The position numbers were made by a program, and so were the translations under genes. Positions 51,620-61,334 of a stretch of 64,000 nt of DNA are shown here, one piece after another. The DNA comes from Tangfeifania diversioriginum (lineage in GTDB: Bacteria; Bacteroidota; Bacteroidia; Bacteroidales; Prolixibacteraceae): positions 28,967-92,966 of the forward strand of contig NZ_FQZE01000021.1 of assembly GCF_900141875.1 (NCBI RefSeq), given 5' to 3'. The notes under the pieces were generated by a model. The model was not told where the DNA came from and ran no database searches. It saw nothing but the letters and a program-made list of their open reading frames with translations. The first letter of the stretch is position 1, and every line of letters starts with the position of its first letter.

Positions 51620-52897
51620 CTATTTTTCCGGCATGTGAATGGTCTGTTCCCGGTTCGGTCCTACAGAAGTAATTGTAACCGGAATTCCCATTTCATCTTC
51701 AATAAAACTGATGTAATTGTTCAGTTGTTCAGGGAATTCATCCTGCGATTTAACTTTTGTGAGGTCGGTTTCCCAGCCTGGAAGTTCCACATAAACCGGT
51801 TTTACATCATCAGTAAGCTCAAATGGGAAATGTTCAACCACTTCGCCGTTAATTTCGTAGCCTACGCAAACCTTAATGGTTTCAAAACTGTCGAGTACAT
51901 CGGCTTTCATCATAATCAGTTCGGTTACGCCATTCAGCATTACCGAATATTTTAGCGCAACCAAATCGAGCCAGCCGCACCGCCTGGGCCTACCTGTTGT
52001 TGAGCCATATTCATGACCGGCATCGCGAAGTTTGTCGCCTGTTTTATCGTATAGTTCGGTTGGGAACGGCCCCATGCCTACGCGTGTGCAGTAAGCTTTA
52101 AAAATGCCATATACTTTCCCAATTTTTTGAGGCGCAATGCCCAGCCCGGTGCAGGCACCTGCGCAAATTGTGTTTGAGCTGGTTACAAACGGGTACGAGC
52201 CAAAATCGATGTCGAGCAGGGTGCCCTGGGCTCCTTCTGCCAAAACCGATTTCTTTTTATAGATTAGGTCGTTTATGAAATGCTCGCTGTCGATTATCTG
52301 GAAAGATTTAATAAGCTCGATTCCTTTCATCCACTCCTGCTCGCAGTCAGCCAGTTCCTGTTTGTAATCGTACTTGAAAAATTCGGTGAGCAGCATTTTG
52401 TGGTTATCAACTCTTTCGTTGTAGCGTTCATCGAAATTATGAATTAAATCGCCTACTCTCAATCCCTCCCGACCAACTTTATCTTTGTAGGTTGGGCCAA
52501 TTCCTTTAAGTGTGGACCCTATTTTGGTTTTTCCTTTTTTCTTTTCCGATGCTGCATCGAGAATGCGATGGGTTGGTAAAATCAGATGAGCTTTTTTTGA
52601 GATGTAAAGGTTTTTGGAGAGGTCGAATCCCAGTTTGCTTAACGAGTCAATTTCTTTTTTGAATACAATGGGGTCGATAACCACACCATTGCCGATGATG
52701 TTAATTTTGTTTTCCCTGAAGATGCCCGACGGAATGGTGTGCAATACATGTTTTATTTCATTGAATTCAAGGGTATGACCTGCGTTGGGGCCACCCTGGA
52801 AACGGGTAATTACATCGTATTTGGGAGTAAGTACATCTACAATTTTTCCTTTCCCCTCGTCGCCCCACTGAAGGCCCAGCAATACATCTACACTCAT
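51620..52897 (-). CDS. purA: Adenylosuccinate synthetase
   Basis: 425 residues. GTP plus IMP plus aspartate to adenylosuccinate, first step from IMP to AMP. Marks: LGLQWGDEGKGKIVD near the start, GPNAGHT, IGTTLKG-type STLKGIGPTYKDK, and EGAQGTLLDIDFGSYPFVTS. Downstream of spoT and fur on the same strand. PurA is a known target of (p)ppGpp inhibition in other bacteria, so the vicinity to spoT is notable. Confidence 0.97.
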   Translation of the reverse strand: MSVDVLLGLQWGDEGKGKIVDVLTPKYDVITRFQGGPNAGHTLEFNEIKHVLHTIPSGIFRENKINIIGNGVVIDPIVFKKEIDSLSKLGFDLSKNLYISKKAHLILPTHRILDAASEKKKGKTKIGSTLKGIGPTYKDKVGREGLRVGDLIHNFDERYNERVDNHKMLLTEFFKYDYKQELADCEQEWMKGIELIKSFQIIDSEHFINDLIYKKKSVLAEGAQGTLLDIDFGSYPFVTSSNTICAGACTGLGIAPQKIGKVYGIFKAYCTRVGMGPFPTELYDKTGDKLRDAGHEYGSTTGRPRRCGWLDLVALKYSVMLNGVTELIMMKADVLDSFETIKVCVGYEINGEVVEHFPFELTDDVKPVYVELPGWETDLTKVKSQDEFPEQLNNYISFIEDEMGIPVTITSVGPNREQTIHMPEK

Positions 52898-53128
52898 GTT
52901 AATTCGATTTTAATTTACATACGAAACCGTGAAAACGTCCTTTCTGAAGTTCGTAATCACGGCTCACAATTAAGCGACTAAAATTACAAATAATTTTAAA
53001 GGGATTTATAAAAAATCACCTGAACATTTTTTATTTCATGAATTGTTAATGGGGGAAATTTTAAGCTCCTCGTTTAGAAGGTGGTAAGATGAATGAAGGT
53101 TTTGAATTTGAAATGCCGGTAGTTTCCA

Positions 53129-53572
53129 TTAATCATTTTCCATGGAGCGGCCATAAATGTAAAGCGTATGATGCGAAAGCTTAAAATTATTTCTCAGGCA
53201 GGCATCTTCAATGATTTCCCTGATTCGCGGATCGTAGAATTCAACTACTTTCCCGTTGGAAGTGTCGATTAAGTGGTCGTGCTGCATGGTTGCAAAAGCC
53301 TTTTCAAACTGAGCAATATTTTTCCCGAACTGGTGCTTTACAACCAGCTTGCACTCGAGCAGCAAATCAATTGTATTGTATAACGTTGCACGGCTCACAC
53401 GGTATTTTTTGTTCTTCATCGAAATGTACAGCGACTCAATATCGAAGTGCCCTTCTCTTGAGTAAATTTCATCGAGTATGGCAAATCTTTCCGGAGTTTT
53501 TCTGTGGCCGTTTTTTTCCAGGTACTCCGTAAACATATTTCTGACAGTTTCCCTGGTTTTATGGTTATTCAT
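53129..53572 (-). CDS. Fur-family transcriptional regulator lacking the CxxC zinc pair
   Basis: 147 residues. Winged-helix region [20 protein letters not shown] and [20 protein letters not shown], then the dimerisation domain. The usual zinc-binding C-x-x-C after the HxH region is absent: the segment reads [15 protein letters not shown], with Asp-Thr-Ser-Asn in place of C-x-x-C. The sensing metal ligands (His, Asp, Glu) could still be present. It could be Fur, PerR or Zur type; the sequence does not decide. Located between spoT and purA on the same strand. Confidence 0.85.
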   Translation of the reverse strand: MNNHKTRETVRNMFTEYLEKNGHRKTPERFAILDEIYSREGHFDIESLYISMKNKKYRVSRATLYNTIDLLLECKLVVKHQFGKNIAQFEKAFATMQHDHLIDTSNGKVVEFYDPRIREIIEDACLRNNFKLSHHTLYIYGRSMEND

Positions 53573-53597
53573 ATTTAAACCAATTTTAAATAGGGTT

Positions 53598-53605
53598 CAA
53601 AAATA
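53598..53605 (-). promoter_or_regulatory. Candidate -7 element for the Fur-family gene
   Basis: Read leftward this is TATTTTTG, a full TAnnTTTG match, 25 bases before the ATG. No TTTG at -33 was found. Confidence 0.3.
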
Positions 53606-53640
53606 GAAATTTTTTTTTGATTTCTTAGACTAAATAAAAA

Positions 53641-55878
53641 TTAATCGCTGAGGTTTTCGTCACGTGAAACGCGGTCAATCCCCCTGATTTTCTTCAGTTG
53701 TAAAATGAGTTCGTTTAAGTCGTCGGCATTGTGGATGTAGATAAAAACATCGCCTTCGAAAACGCCGTCGTGTGTGTCGAATTGAACGGAGCGCATGTTT
53801 ATGCTGTGTTGTTTTGAAATTACATTGGTTACCTCGTTAACAATGCCCACTCTGTCGAATCCTTCGAGGCGGAGTCGGGTCAGGTACGATTGTTTTTTGA
53901 AGCGTGTCCATTCGGCGGCAATTATGTTATCGCCATGGCTTGACAGAAACTTTTCAACCTCTTTGCAACCTCTTTTATGGATAACAACATGGTCGTCGGT
54001 ACTCAAGTACCCAACCACTTCGTCGCCGGGGATTGGATTACAGCATTTGGCCAGCGAATAGGTAATGTTGTCCTGTGCTTCCTTTAGCACAAAAGGTTTT
54101 TGCTTATCAATTTTTTTCCCGTTCTTTTTCGGTTTTTTTCCTTCCCCCGGTTCGGCCTTTTCTTCTTTCTTTTTCCGGTTAAAAGTAATGTTCCAGTATT
54201 TTACCAGTTTGTTGGGTGATTTTTTTTCAAGTATTTCGTTTAAGTTGTTGAGTTCCAAAAAACCCATTCCCACTTCAGAATAGAGTTGTTCTTTATTGTT
54301 GAGATTATAATGCGCAATAATTTTTTTCAGGTTGTTGGATGTTAATGGAGCTTTTGTTTTTTTTATGGCTTCATCAACAATTTCTTTTCCTTTTTCAATG
54401 TGTTTTTTCTTTTCGAGCTTAAAAACACTTTTGATCTTGCTCCGGGCTTTGGCCGTGGTGGCATATTTTAGCCATTCGAGTTTTGGCGATTGTTTTTCAG
54501 AGGTAAGTATTTCAACCTGGTCGCCATTTTGCAGCACATGACTGCTGGGAACCAGTTTGAAATTTATTTTGGCACCAATGCATTTGTTGCCCAGTTCGGT
54601 GTGTATTTCATAAGCCAAATCTACAATTGTTGCTCCCTGTGGCAACGAAACCATATCGCCTTTTGGCGTAAAAACATTTATTTCGGCTGAATATAAATTG
54701 AGTTTGAAATCATCGAGAAACTCAAAAGCATCGGAATCGGGGTTTCTGATGTGGTCGCGGATTCTTTCAATCCAGGTGTCGAGCTCGCTTTCAAAAGTGC
54801 TGATATCTTTGTAGCGGTAGTGTGCGGCAAAACCATATTCCGCAACTTCGTCCATTCGTTCAGTTCTGATTTGGACTTCCACCCACATTCCCTGCGGCCC
54901 CATAACGGTAACATGTAGCGATTCGTACCCGTTTGCTTTGGGCATGGTAATCCAGTCGCGGATGCGGTCGGGGCGTGGTTTGTAAATGTCGGTAACCAGT
55001 GAAAGCACATCGAAACATTGTCGTTTCTCCGACATTCCGGGTTTCGCTTTAATTACAATTCTTACTGCTAAAATGTCGTAAATTTCATTGAAAGTAACCC
55101 CCTTCTTTTGCATTTTCTGCCAGATGGAATAGGTTGATTTCAGCCGGTGGGTAACATTGCTTTCAATATTTTCTGCTTCAAGATTTTCTTTTATTGGGCG
55201 AATAAACTCATTTACCAGGTAGTTACGTTTTTCTTCCTGGTTGTGGAGCATGTATAAAATGCGGTTGTATTCCTCGGGGTGTTTGTGTTTGAAACTAAGT
55301 TCTTCCAGCTCGGTTTTAATGGCGTATAGCCCGAGCCGATGCGCCAGCGGCACATAAAGATAAAGTGTTTCGCCTGCAATTTTTATTTTTTTATGCGGAG
55401 GCATCGAATCGAGAGTTTGCATGTTGTGCAGGCGGTCGGCAATTTTGATGAGGATAACCCGGATGTCATCAGAAAGGGTCATCAGCATTTTTTTGAGCGT
55501 GAGTGCCTGGCGCGAGTCAAAATCGCCCGATAGCTTGGTGAGGCCATCCACAATGCGGGCCACCTTTTCGCCAAACATATTTTCAATGTCGGTAATTGAA
55601 TATTCGGTGTCTTCGGCTACATCGTGCAAAATAGCAGTTGAAATAGACGTGGCGCCCAGTCCTAAATCGACAGCTACAATTTTGGCCACGGCAATGGGGT
55701 GAATAATGTACGGTTCGCCCGATTTTCGTTTAATGCCATCGTGCGCAGCATTGGCAAAACGAAATGCTTTTTCAATCCGTGCCAGGCGTTCTTCGTCGAA
55801 TTTATGACGAATAGCATTCAGAAAATCCTGATAACGGTCTTCAATCTGTCGTATTTCCGCTTTTGTAAAGTGTTGCAC
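53641..55878 (-). CDS. spoT: Bifunctional (p)ppGpp synthetase/hydrolase (RelA/SpoT)
   Basis: 745 residues. Domains in order: HD hydrolase (HAAHDGIKRKSGEPYIIHP, then ILHDVAEDTEYS with the HDxxED motif), synthetase (HRLKSTYSIWQKM, then EVQIRTERMDEVAEYGFAAH), TGS (VFTPKGDMVSLPQGATIVDL), helical and zinc-finger-like region with a Cys-Cys pair (LAKCCNPIPGDEVVG), and ACT at the end. Both active sites look intact, so it both makes and degrades the alarmone. The start is GTG at 55876-55878, supported by AGGAGAGG (55888-55895) about 9 bases upstream, one of the few strong ribosome binding sites here. Confidence 0.95.
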   Translation of the reverse strand: MQHFTKAEIRQIEDRYQDFLNAIRHKFDEERLARIEKAFRFANAAHDGIKRKSGEPYIIHPIAVAKIVAVDLGLGATSISTAILHDVAEDTEYSITDIENMFGEKVARIVDGLTKLSGDFDSRQALTLKKMLMTLSDDIRVILIKIADRLHNMQTLDSMPPHKKIKIAGETLYLYVPLAHRLGLYAIKTELEELSFKHKHPEEYNRILYMLHNQEEKRNYLVNEFIRPIKENLEAENIESNVTHRLKSTYSIWQKMQKKGVTFNEIYDILAVRIVIKAKPGMSEKRQCFDVLSLVTDIYKPRPDRIRDWITMPKANGYESLHVTVMGPQGMWVEVQIRTERMDEVAEYGFAAHYRYKDISTFESELDTWIERIRDHIRNPDSDAFEFLDDFKLNLYSAEINVFTPKGDMVSLPQGATIVDLAYEIHTELGNKCIGAKINFKLVPSSHVLQNGDQVEILTSEKQSPKLEWLKYATTAKARSKIKSVFKLEKKKHIEKGKEIVDEAIKKTKAPLTSNNLKKIIAHYNLNNKEQLYSEVGMGFLELNNLNEILEKKSPNKLVKYWNITFNRKKKEEKAEPGEGKKPKKNGKKIDKQKPFVLKEAQDNITYSLAKCCNPIPGDEVVGYLSTDDHVVIHKRGCKEVEKFLSSHGDNIIAAEWTRFKKQSYLTRLRLEGFDRVGIVNEVTNVISKQHSINMRSVQFDTHDGVFEGDVFIYIHNADDLNELILQLKKIRGIDRVSRDENLSD

Positions 55879-55887
55879 TTTATTTTT

Positions 55888-55895
55888 CCTCTCCT
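55888..55895 (-). promoter_or_regulatory. Strong ribosome binding site deciding the GTG start of spoT
   Basis: AGGAGAGG read leftward, 9 bases before a GTG at 55878. Most genes in this window lack such a site, so it settles the choice of start. Confidence 0.75.
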
Positions 55896-55983
55896 AATAA
55901 TTCAATTTTCCGCTCAGTAATCAAGCCCTAAAAGTCTTTATTTTTTTAAATTCTACCAAAACAATGCCAATTAAAAAAGAGGA

Positions 55984-56565
55984 TTATTTTTTGTTTTCAA
56001 AAAGCGCATTTTCTACCGTTTCACAAATGATATGCCCGATTAAAAGGTGTATTTCCTGAATGCGGGGAACATTTGTTGACGGAATTTTTATAATGTAGTC
56101 AGCAAGCGAAGTTAGTTTACCACCTGTTTCGCCGGTGAGGGCAACGGTTAAAATACCCATCTCGCTTGCTTTTTCGAAAGCTGAAACAATGTTTGGTGAG
56201 TTTCCCGATGTGGAAAGCCCGATTAAAACATCGCCTTTTTGGCAGAATGCCTCGATATAGCGGGCATACACTTTTGTAAAATTGTAGTCATTTGAAACAG
56301 CGGTAACAAACGAAGGATTGACATGACAGGCTTCGGCAGGAATTGGCGCGCGGTCGATATTGAATTTTCCTGATAATTCAGCTGCCAGGTGTTGAGCTTC
56401 GGCGGCACTTCCACCATTTCCGCAAAATACGGTTTTGTTTCCCCGGCGGTAAGCTTCGGTTATGGTTTTCGAGATTGAATCTATTGTTTTTATTGTTGAA
56501 TAGTCTTCTAATGTTTTGGTCAAAAGTTCGTTTAGTTCATTAAAACGATTTTTAATATCAATCAT
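55984..56565 (-). CDS. gmhA: Sedoheptulose-7-phosphate isomerase
   Basis: 193 residues, SIS-domain isomerase that makes D-glycero-D-manno-heptose 7-phosphate, entry to ADP/GDP-heptose. Marks: VFCGNGGSAAEAQHLAAELS with the phosphate-binding Ser, GLSTSGNSPNIVSAF, TGETGGKLTSLAD, and IQEIHLLIGHIICETVE with the catalytic His/Glu region. It overlaps the GT4 gene by 8 bases, last of the miaA-NUDIX-GT4-gmhA operon. No other heptose genes are in the window. Confidence 0.92.
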   Translation of the reverse strand: MIDIKNRFNELNELLTKTLEDYSTIKTIDSISKTITEAYRRGNKTVFCGNGGSAAEAQHLAAELSGKFNIDRAPIPAEACHVNPSFVTAVSNDYNFTKVYARYIEAFCQKGDVLIGLSTSGNSPNIVSAFEKASEMGILTVALTGETGGKLTSLADYIIKIPSTNVPRIQEIHLLIGHIICETVENALFENKK

Positions 56566-57697
56566 GGTTTATTTCCTTAAACAGTTCATAAATTGTTTCT
56601 GTCATTTTATTCCACTCAAAACGCTTTTTTTCCTCGATAATATTTTGTGAAAAAAGTTCGGTGTAGTTGTTTTTAAAAAAATCTTTCAGCGCATTTTTAA
56701 TTTTAATTTTTTGCGGTGGCACAACGTAACCAATTTTACCGTGAGGAATAATTTCTGAAAGTCCGCCCACATCGGTAACAAGCATTGGTTTGTTGAAGTG
56801 GTAACCAATTTGTGTAACACCGCTTTGTGTTGCCGATTTATAGGGCTGAGCCACAATGTCGGCCGCATTAAAATAATTTTGAACTTCTGGGTTGGGGATA
56901 TAATCGGTTTTTAAAATTACCTGTTTCTCTAGTTTTAACTCATTTATCAGTTTAAGGTATTTTGCTTCGTCGGCATAAAATTCGCCAGCAACAATCAGCT
57001 TAATTTTATTTTTTACGAAGAATGAATCAGCAAAAGCCTCCAGGAGTAAATCGAGCCCTTTGTAGTCTCTTATGAAGCCAAAAAACAAAACATACCTGAA
57101 GCCGGCATCCAGATTAAGCTTTTCAAGGGCTGTGTCGCGCGATTCAATTTCACCATAATGATCGTAAACCGGATGAGGCGTGAATTTTTTGGGTTTGGTA
57201 CGGTCGAAAAGAGACAAGTCGTTTAACACGCTTTTCGACATGGCAATGAACCCGTCCGCATTTTTTATGAAATAATTGCTGAGGAATTTGTCGCCGGGCC
57301 TGCTTTCGTGAGGAATGATATTGTCAACAACCGAAATTATTTTTGTGTGGCCATTTTTCCGAACGGTTTTGCAAATTGTGCCCAGGCTCATTCCCATAAA
57401 AGGAAGCCAAAACCTGACAATCAGCAAATCGGGCCTCGATTTTTTAATTCTTTTCCCCACCTGGAGCCAGTTGAAGGGATTTACAGCATTTACATCGGGC
57501 GATATGGGGAAGATGAAGCTGCGCTTGTCGTCAGAAAATTGTGTTTTGCCCGGGAAAAGTATTTTGGGGTACTGCAACGAAAATGAAACAATATTGACCT
57601 CGTGTCCCTCTGCAACAAGTTGTTTGGCAAGTCGTTCGTTTAGTGCAGCAATTCCTCCTCTCAGCGGATGCGCGGGTCCAAGAATGGTTATTTTCAT
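56558..57697 (-). CDS. Glycosyltransferase family 4
   Basis: 379 residues, GT-B fold. The N-terminal Gly-rich loop PAHPLRGGIAALNERLAKQL is followed by a C-terminal nucleotide-sugar domain with FFGFIRDYKGLDLLLEAF and AADIVAQPYKSATQSGVTQI followed by DVGGLSEII. Sugar and acceptor are unknown; overlap with gmhA (8 bases) hints at a heptose-containing glycan (inference). It overlaps the NUDIX gene by 4 bases. Confidence 0.88.
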   Translation of the reverse strand: MKITILGPAHPLRGGIAALNERLAKQLVAEGHEVNIVSFSLQYPKILFPGKTQFSDDKRSFIFPISPDVNAVNPFNWLQVGKRIKKSRPDLLIVRFWLPFMGMSLGTICKTVRKNGHTKIISVVDNIIPHESRPGDKFLSNYFIKNADGFIAMSKSVLNDLSLFDRTKPKKFTPHPVYDHYGEIESRDTALEKLNLDAGFRYVLFFGFIRDYKGLDLLLEAFADSFFVKNKIKLIVAGEFYADEAKYLKLINELKLEKQVILKTDYIPNPEVQNYFNAADIVAQPYKSATQSGVTQIGYHFNKPMLVTDVGGLSEIIPHGKIGYVVPPQKIKIKNALKDFFKNNYTELFSQNIIEEKKRFEWNKMTETIYELFKEINHD

Positions 57698-58149
57698 GAA
57701 AATTTTTTTTCGAGTTCCTCTGCCGCAAATTTATCAATTGGAAAAGATAATTCAGCTTTCTTCAAATCTTTTATTTTTACCCACCTGAAACTTTGGTTTC
57801 CGTTACTCAGGTCTTTAAAATCGAATGGTTTTTCAGAAATTTTAAACTTTACGGGTGGTTTCAAATTGGCCAGATAATAAATACTGATGAGTTGCGCATT
57901 TTCATAAAACAATGCTTTTTGGAAGAAATCAGTGGTGTAAAAATGGCGGATGTTTTTAATTTCCTGTCCGTTGCATTCTTCACGCATTTCACGACGCAAA
58001 CAATCTATTGGTCCTTCGCCAAACTCCAGTCCGCCGCCCGGGAATTTGGTCATTTTTGTGTTCAGTTGAAATTCGTCGGTGAGTAAAATTTCATTTTTAT
58101 CGTTGAAAATAATCCCGTAAACACGAATTATAAATTGGCCTTCATTCAT
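57694..58149 (-). CDS. NUDIX hydrolase
   Basis: 151 residues from the ATG at 58149 (MNEGQFIIRVYGIIFND); a longer frame to 58182 would intrude further into miaA. Nudix box G-x5-E-x7-REUxEE as GGLEFGEGPIDCLRREMREE; the final Gly of the box is replaced (CNGQ). Substrate unknown, possibly a nucleotide-sugar or nucleoside triphosphate. It overlaps miaA by 8 bases and the GT4 gene by 4. Confidence 0.88.
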   Translation of the reverse strand: MNEGQFIIRVYGIIFNDKNEILLTDEFQLNTKMTKFPGGGLEFGEGPIDCLRREMREECNGQEIKNIRHFYTTDFFQKALFYENAQLISIYYLANLKPPVKFKISEKPFDFKDLSNGNQSFRWVKIKDLKKAELSFPIDKFAAEELEKKFS

Positions 58150-59059
58150 TGGGTTGTTGTATTTTATTTTCGATATATTCAATTATTTCTTGAATCTGAC
58201 CGGGTTCAAACCAGGTAATTTCATCGTCTCTTCTAAACCAGGTAAGCTGTTTGCGGGCATATCGCCGCGAGTTTCTTTTTATCAGTTCAATGGCTTTTTC
58301 TTTTGAGACTTCTCCGTCGAAATGCGCAAATAACTCACGGTAGCCTACCGTGTTCAATGCATTGAGGTGTTTGAATTGGTAAAGTTCACGGGCTTCATCC
58401 AGCAAGCCGTCAGCAACCATTTTATCAACCCTTGCGTTAATTCGGCGGTGAAGTTCCTGGCGGTCGCAATTTAAGCCGATTTTCAGGATTGAAAACGGAC
58501 GTTCCTTATTGAAAGTAGTCCGGAATGACGAATAGGGTCTCCCTGTCATCAAACTAATTTCGAGGGCGTGGATAATGCGCGCCGGGTTTTTCAAATCCAC
58601 TTTGCTGTAGTAATCCGGATCCGCCTTTTTTAGCTGCCTGCGCAAATTTTCCAACCCTTTTTCTCTTAGTTGAGCTTCTAAATTGGCACGCAAATCCGGA
58701 TCGGCGTCGGGCATTTGGTCAATGCCTTTGCAAACCGCATCAATATAGAGCATTGAGCCGCCTGCCATTAGCACGGTGTTGTGTGTCAGGAATAATTTTT
58801 CAAGCAGAGCCAGGGCCTCGGTTTCAAAGCGGCTGGCATTGTAGTTGTCGAAAATAGAGTGGGAATGTATAAAGTGGTGTTTTACTGCTTCAAGTTCGGT
58901 TTTTGCGGGCGCTGCGGTACCTATTCTGAGTTCGCGAAAAATCTGGCGCGAGTCGGCTGAAACAATTTCGGTGTTAAAATGACGGGCAATTTCAATTCCT
59001 GCTTTGGTTTTTCCTATTCCCGTGGGGCCGGTAAGTACAATTAAATGTTTTTGTTTCAT
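58142..59059 (-). CDS. miaA: tRNA dimethylallyltransferase
   Basis: 305 residues from the ATG at 59059 (MKQKHLIVLTGPTGIGKTKA). It adds a dimethylallyl group to A37 of tRNAs that read codons starting with U. Marks: P-loop GPTGIGKT, EIVSADSRQIFRELRIGTA, AGGSMLYIDAVCKG, and NTVGYRELFAHF with RRYARKQLTWFRRD. The open frame continues to 59161 but the added residues do not resemble MiaA. First gene of the overlapping miaA-NUDIX-GT4-gmhA operon; it draws on the isoprenoid pool. Confidence 0.96.
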   Translation of the reverse strand: MKQKHLIVLTGPTGIGKTKAGIEIARHFNTEIVSADSRQIFRELRIGTAAPAKTELEAVKHHFIHSHSIFDNYNASRFETEALALLEKLFLTHNTVLMAGGSMLYIDAVCKGIDQMPDADPDLRANLEAQLREKGLENLRRQLKKADPDYYSKVDLKNPARIIHALEISLMTGRPYSSFRTTFNKERPFSILKIGLNCDRQELHRRINARVDKMVADGLLDEARELYQFKHLNALNTVGYRELFAHFDGEVSKEKAIELIKRNSRRYARKQLTWFRRDDEITWFEPGQIQEIIEYIENKIQQPNE

Positions 59060-59087
59060 GCTGTAATATAGGGCAAAATTATTTTTG

Positions 59088-59126
59088 GCAAAAAAAAGAC
59101 TGCCCAAAATAAATTGAACAGTCTGT
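59088..59126 (-). terminator. Terminator behind the TnpR-like gene at 59165
   Basis: Read leftward, AGACTGTTC and GGGCAGTCT pair (AGACTG/CAGTCT perfect) followed by seven Ts. It separates that gene from miaA. Confidence 0.8.
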
Positions 59127-59164
59127 AATAAAATTAGTGCCTTTCCGTACAGGTAATGCAAGAT

Positions 59165-59680
59165 TTAGAAATCTTCCATTTCACCGAAAAGTTCGTCGTA
59201 ATCTTCAACAACACCAAAATCCATAAAAACCTCTTCTTCCTGAAGTCTGGTAGCCTCCTTTGGTTCTGGTTCTTCACCGAGGACCTGTACGGGGGCGTCA
59301 CCCTGCTTCAGAGTGACAAACGGTTCTTTGAGATTTTTTTCCATAATAATTCCAGTTAGTTCTACAAACAATGATCTGTCGTTAAAAAAATCAAAAGTGT
59401 ATATGAGTTTTTGTCCTTCTGTTTTAAGCAAATCAGCCAATTTTGTTTTCTGCATTATATAATACACCCCGTTATTGATTCCCAAATCAAGCATCGATAT
59501 CTCTTTAATTTTTTTCCGTGATCCATTTAAGATGAAGAATGAAGCCAGTTGATAGGTCTCGTATCCCAGGCTTTTTTGGATGACGGAATGAAAGTCGGAA
59601 AACGAATGTTTCCCGTCCAGTTCCACTTCGAAGTGGAAGTTTTTTGAATCCTGCGAGGTGATTTTAAAATGATAAATCAT
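59165..59680 (-). CDS. pRiA4b ORF-3 / IS1096-TnpR-like protein
   Basis: 171 residues. YHFKITSQDSKNFHFEVELD and the SFSDFHSVIQKSLGYETYQL pattern followed by ASFFIL are those of the family annotated as plasmid pRiA4b ORF-3 or IS1096 element passenger TnpR. The C-terminal 40 residues are very acidic (EEEVFMDFGVVEDYDELFGE). The family is frequent in Bacteroidota chromosomes without any IS element, so mobility is not implied. Function unknown. Its own terminator follows. Confidence 0.8.
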   Translation of the reverse strand: MIYHFKITSQDSKNFHFEVELDGKHSFSDFHSVIQKSLGYETYQLASFFILNGSRKKIKEISMLDLGINNGVYYIMQKTKLADLLKTEGQKLIYTFDFFNDRSLFVELTGIIMEKNLKEPFVTLKQGDAPVQVLGEEPEPKEATRLQEEEVFMDFGVVEDYDELFGEMEDF

Positions 59681-60060
59681 AGCCTTCAGTAAAATCTTGG
59701 TTCAAATTTATAAATGATTTCTTGTTAAATGCAAGTATTTATTTGGGGCATCCTTTCAATAAAATTTATATTGTATGGTTTTAAGCCCCGGTATTTTTTG
59801 ACAGGATGTTCTCCAAAAAACTGATTTTTAACCAACTTCAGCTTTATTTTTCGTTGTTTTTCATTCCCGGAGCATCGATTTTTCAGCTCATTTAAAAAAT
59901 GTTAAAAAATGCTTGGTAGGGTAAATTCTCGAACAAAAACGTCACCTGTTCGTCAAATTAACCTCAAAACAGGCAAAAACACGAAATGTAATTTTCGGCA
60001 TCTTTTCTTCACTAATAACTATTAAATTGTTGCAAATTATCTAACTTGTAAAGAAAAATT
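59681..60060. other. AT-rich spacer upstream of the MacB/FtsX permease gene
   Basis: No coding ORF recognised. Near the 3' end TTGTTGC followed by TAACTTG (around 60025-60050) is a weak resemblance to a Bacteroidota promoter for the gene at 60061. Otherwise nothing supported. Confidence 0.4.
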
Positions 60061-61308
60061 ATGCGCCAGGTTACTCTTTTTGCTGAAAATATGAGGATTG
60101 CACTGCAGTCGGTGAGGAGTAATTTGCTCAGGACGGTGCTTACGGTTTTAATCATTGCCGTGGGCATTACTGCGCTTATCGGTATTTTAACAGCAATTGA
60201 TTCGATTAAGACTTCCATAACCAGGGAATTCACTTTTATGGGAGCCAACACCTTTACTATTACCAGCCGCGGAATGCGTGTGCAGGTTGGAAACAACAGG
60301 TACCGTACAAAAAATCATGGTTATATTTCGTTTTATCAGGCAAAGGCATTTAAAGAACGTTTTGATTTTCCGGCATCCACGGCTATTTCGGTGTATGCTA
60401 CCGGTAATGCCACAGTAAAATACGGTTCAGAAAAAACAAACCCGAATATTGGCGTGAGGGGAATTGACGACAACTATCTGTTCACGGCCGGTTATGAAAT
60501 TGATTTGGGAAGGAGCTTTACCGATTTTGAAATAGAGTCGGGAAGGAGTGTTGTGATTTTGGGAAGTGAGTTGGTGAAGCAGCTTTTTGGTGTTAACGAA
60601 AATCCGCTGCAAAAAGTAATAAGTATCGGCAGTGGAAAATATAAAGTAATTGGTACGCTCGAAAGTAAAGGCAGTGGTTTTGGCAGCAGCAACGATTTAA
60701 TTTGTTTCATTCCCTACAGCAATACCCGGAATTATTTTTCGAGGCCAAATATGAATTTCGATGTTCAGGTCAAAGTCAGCCAGCCTGAAATTATGGATGT
60801 GGCCATTGGTCAGGCAGAAGCCGTTTTTCGCAATGTGCGCGGACTCGATCCGTTGGATGAAACCGATTTCAATATTGAGAAAAGCGACAACCTCGTAAAT
60901 ATTCTTTTAAACAATATCAAAAACATCACCCTGGTGGCAACTATTATTGGATTTATTACGCTTTTTGGGGCCGCGGTGGGGTTGATGAATATCATGCTGG
61001 TATCGGTTACCGAGCGTACCCGCGAAATTGGAGTACGGAAAGCAATTGGTGCCAAGGCCAATACAGTGAAGCAACAGTTCCTGATTGAAGCTGTAATAAT
61101 CGGCCAGATTGGCGGAGTATTGGGTATTATTATCGGAATTTTTATAGGGAACATGGTTTCGGTGATGATTGGCTCAACTTTTATAATTCCCTGGGTTTGG
61201 GTTATTACTGGCGTGGTTCTGTGTTTTGTTGTGGGAGTGGTTTCCGGGTACTATCCGGCACAAAAAGCAGCCCGGTTGGATCCGATCGAATCGTTGAGGT
61301 ATGAATAA
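60061..61308 (+). CDS. ABC transporter permease, MacB/FtsX type
   Basis: 415 residues: an N-terminal membrane helix ([20 protein letters not shown]), a large periplasmic MacB_PCD core (to about residue 270), and three C-terminal helices of the FtsX domain with the [20 protein letters not shown] block that couples to the ATPase. Family members export peptides, antibiotics or lipoproteins. No ATPase or adaptor gene is adjacent, so the partners lie elsewhere. Confidence 0.92.
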   Translation: MRQVTLFAENMRIALQSVRSNLLRTVLTVLIIAVGITALIGILTAIDSIKTSITREFTFMGANTFTITSRGMRVQVGNNRYRTKNHGYISFYQAKAFKERFDFPASTAISVYATGNATVKYGSEKTNPNIGVRGIDDNYLFTAGYEIDLGRSFTDFEIESGRSVVILGSELVKQLFGVNENPLQKVISIGSGKYKVIGTLESKGSGFGSSNDLICFIPYSNTRNYFSRPNMNFDVQVKVSQPEIMDVAIGQAEAVFRNVRGLDPLDETDFNIEKSDNLVNILLNNIKNITLVATIIGFITLFGAAVGLMNIMLVSVTERTREIGVRKAIGAKANTVKQQFLIEAVIIGQIGGVLGIIIGIFIGNMVSVMIGSTFIIPWVWVITGVVLCFVVGVVSGYYPAQKAARLDPIESLRYE

Positions 61309-61334
61309 ATTTTATCCATCAAAAATATACCAAT

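Noticed and set aside
59165..59680. Functional resolvase or IS element
   Set aside because: The family name is historical; no inverted repeats, transposase or recombinase motif is present.
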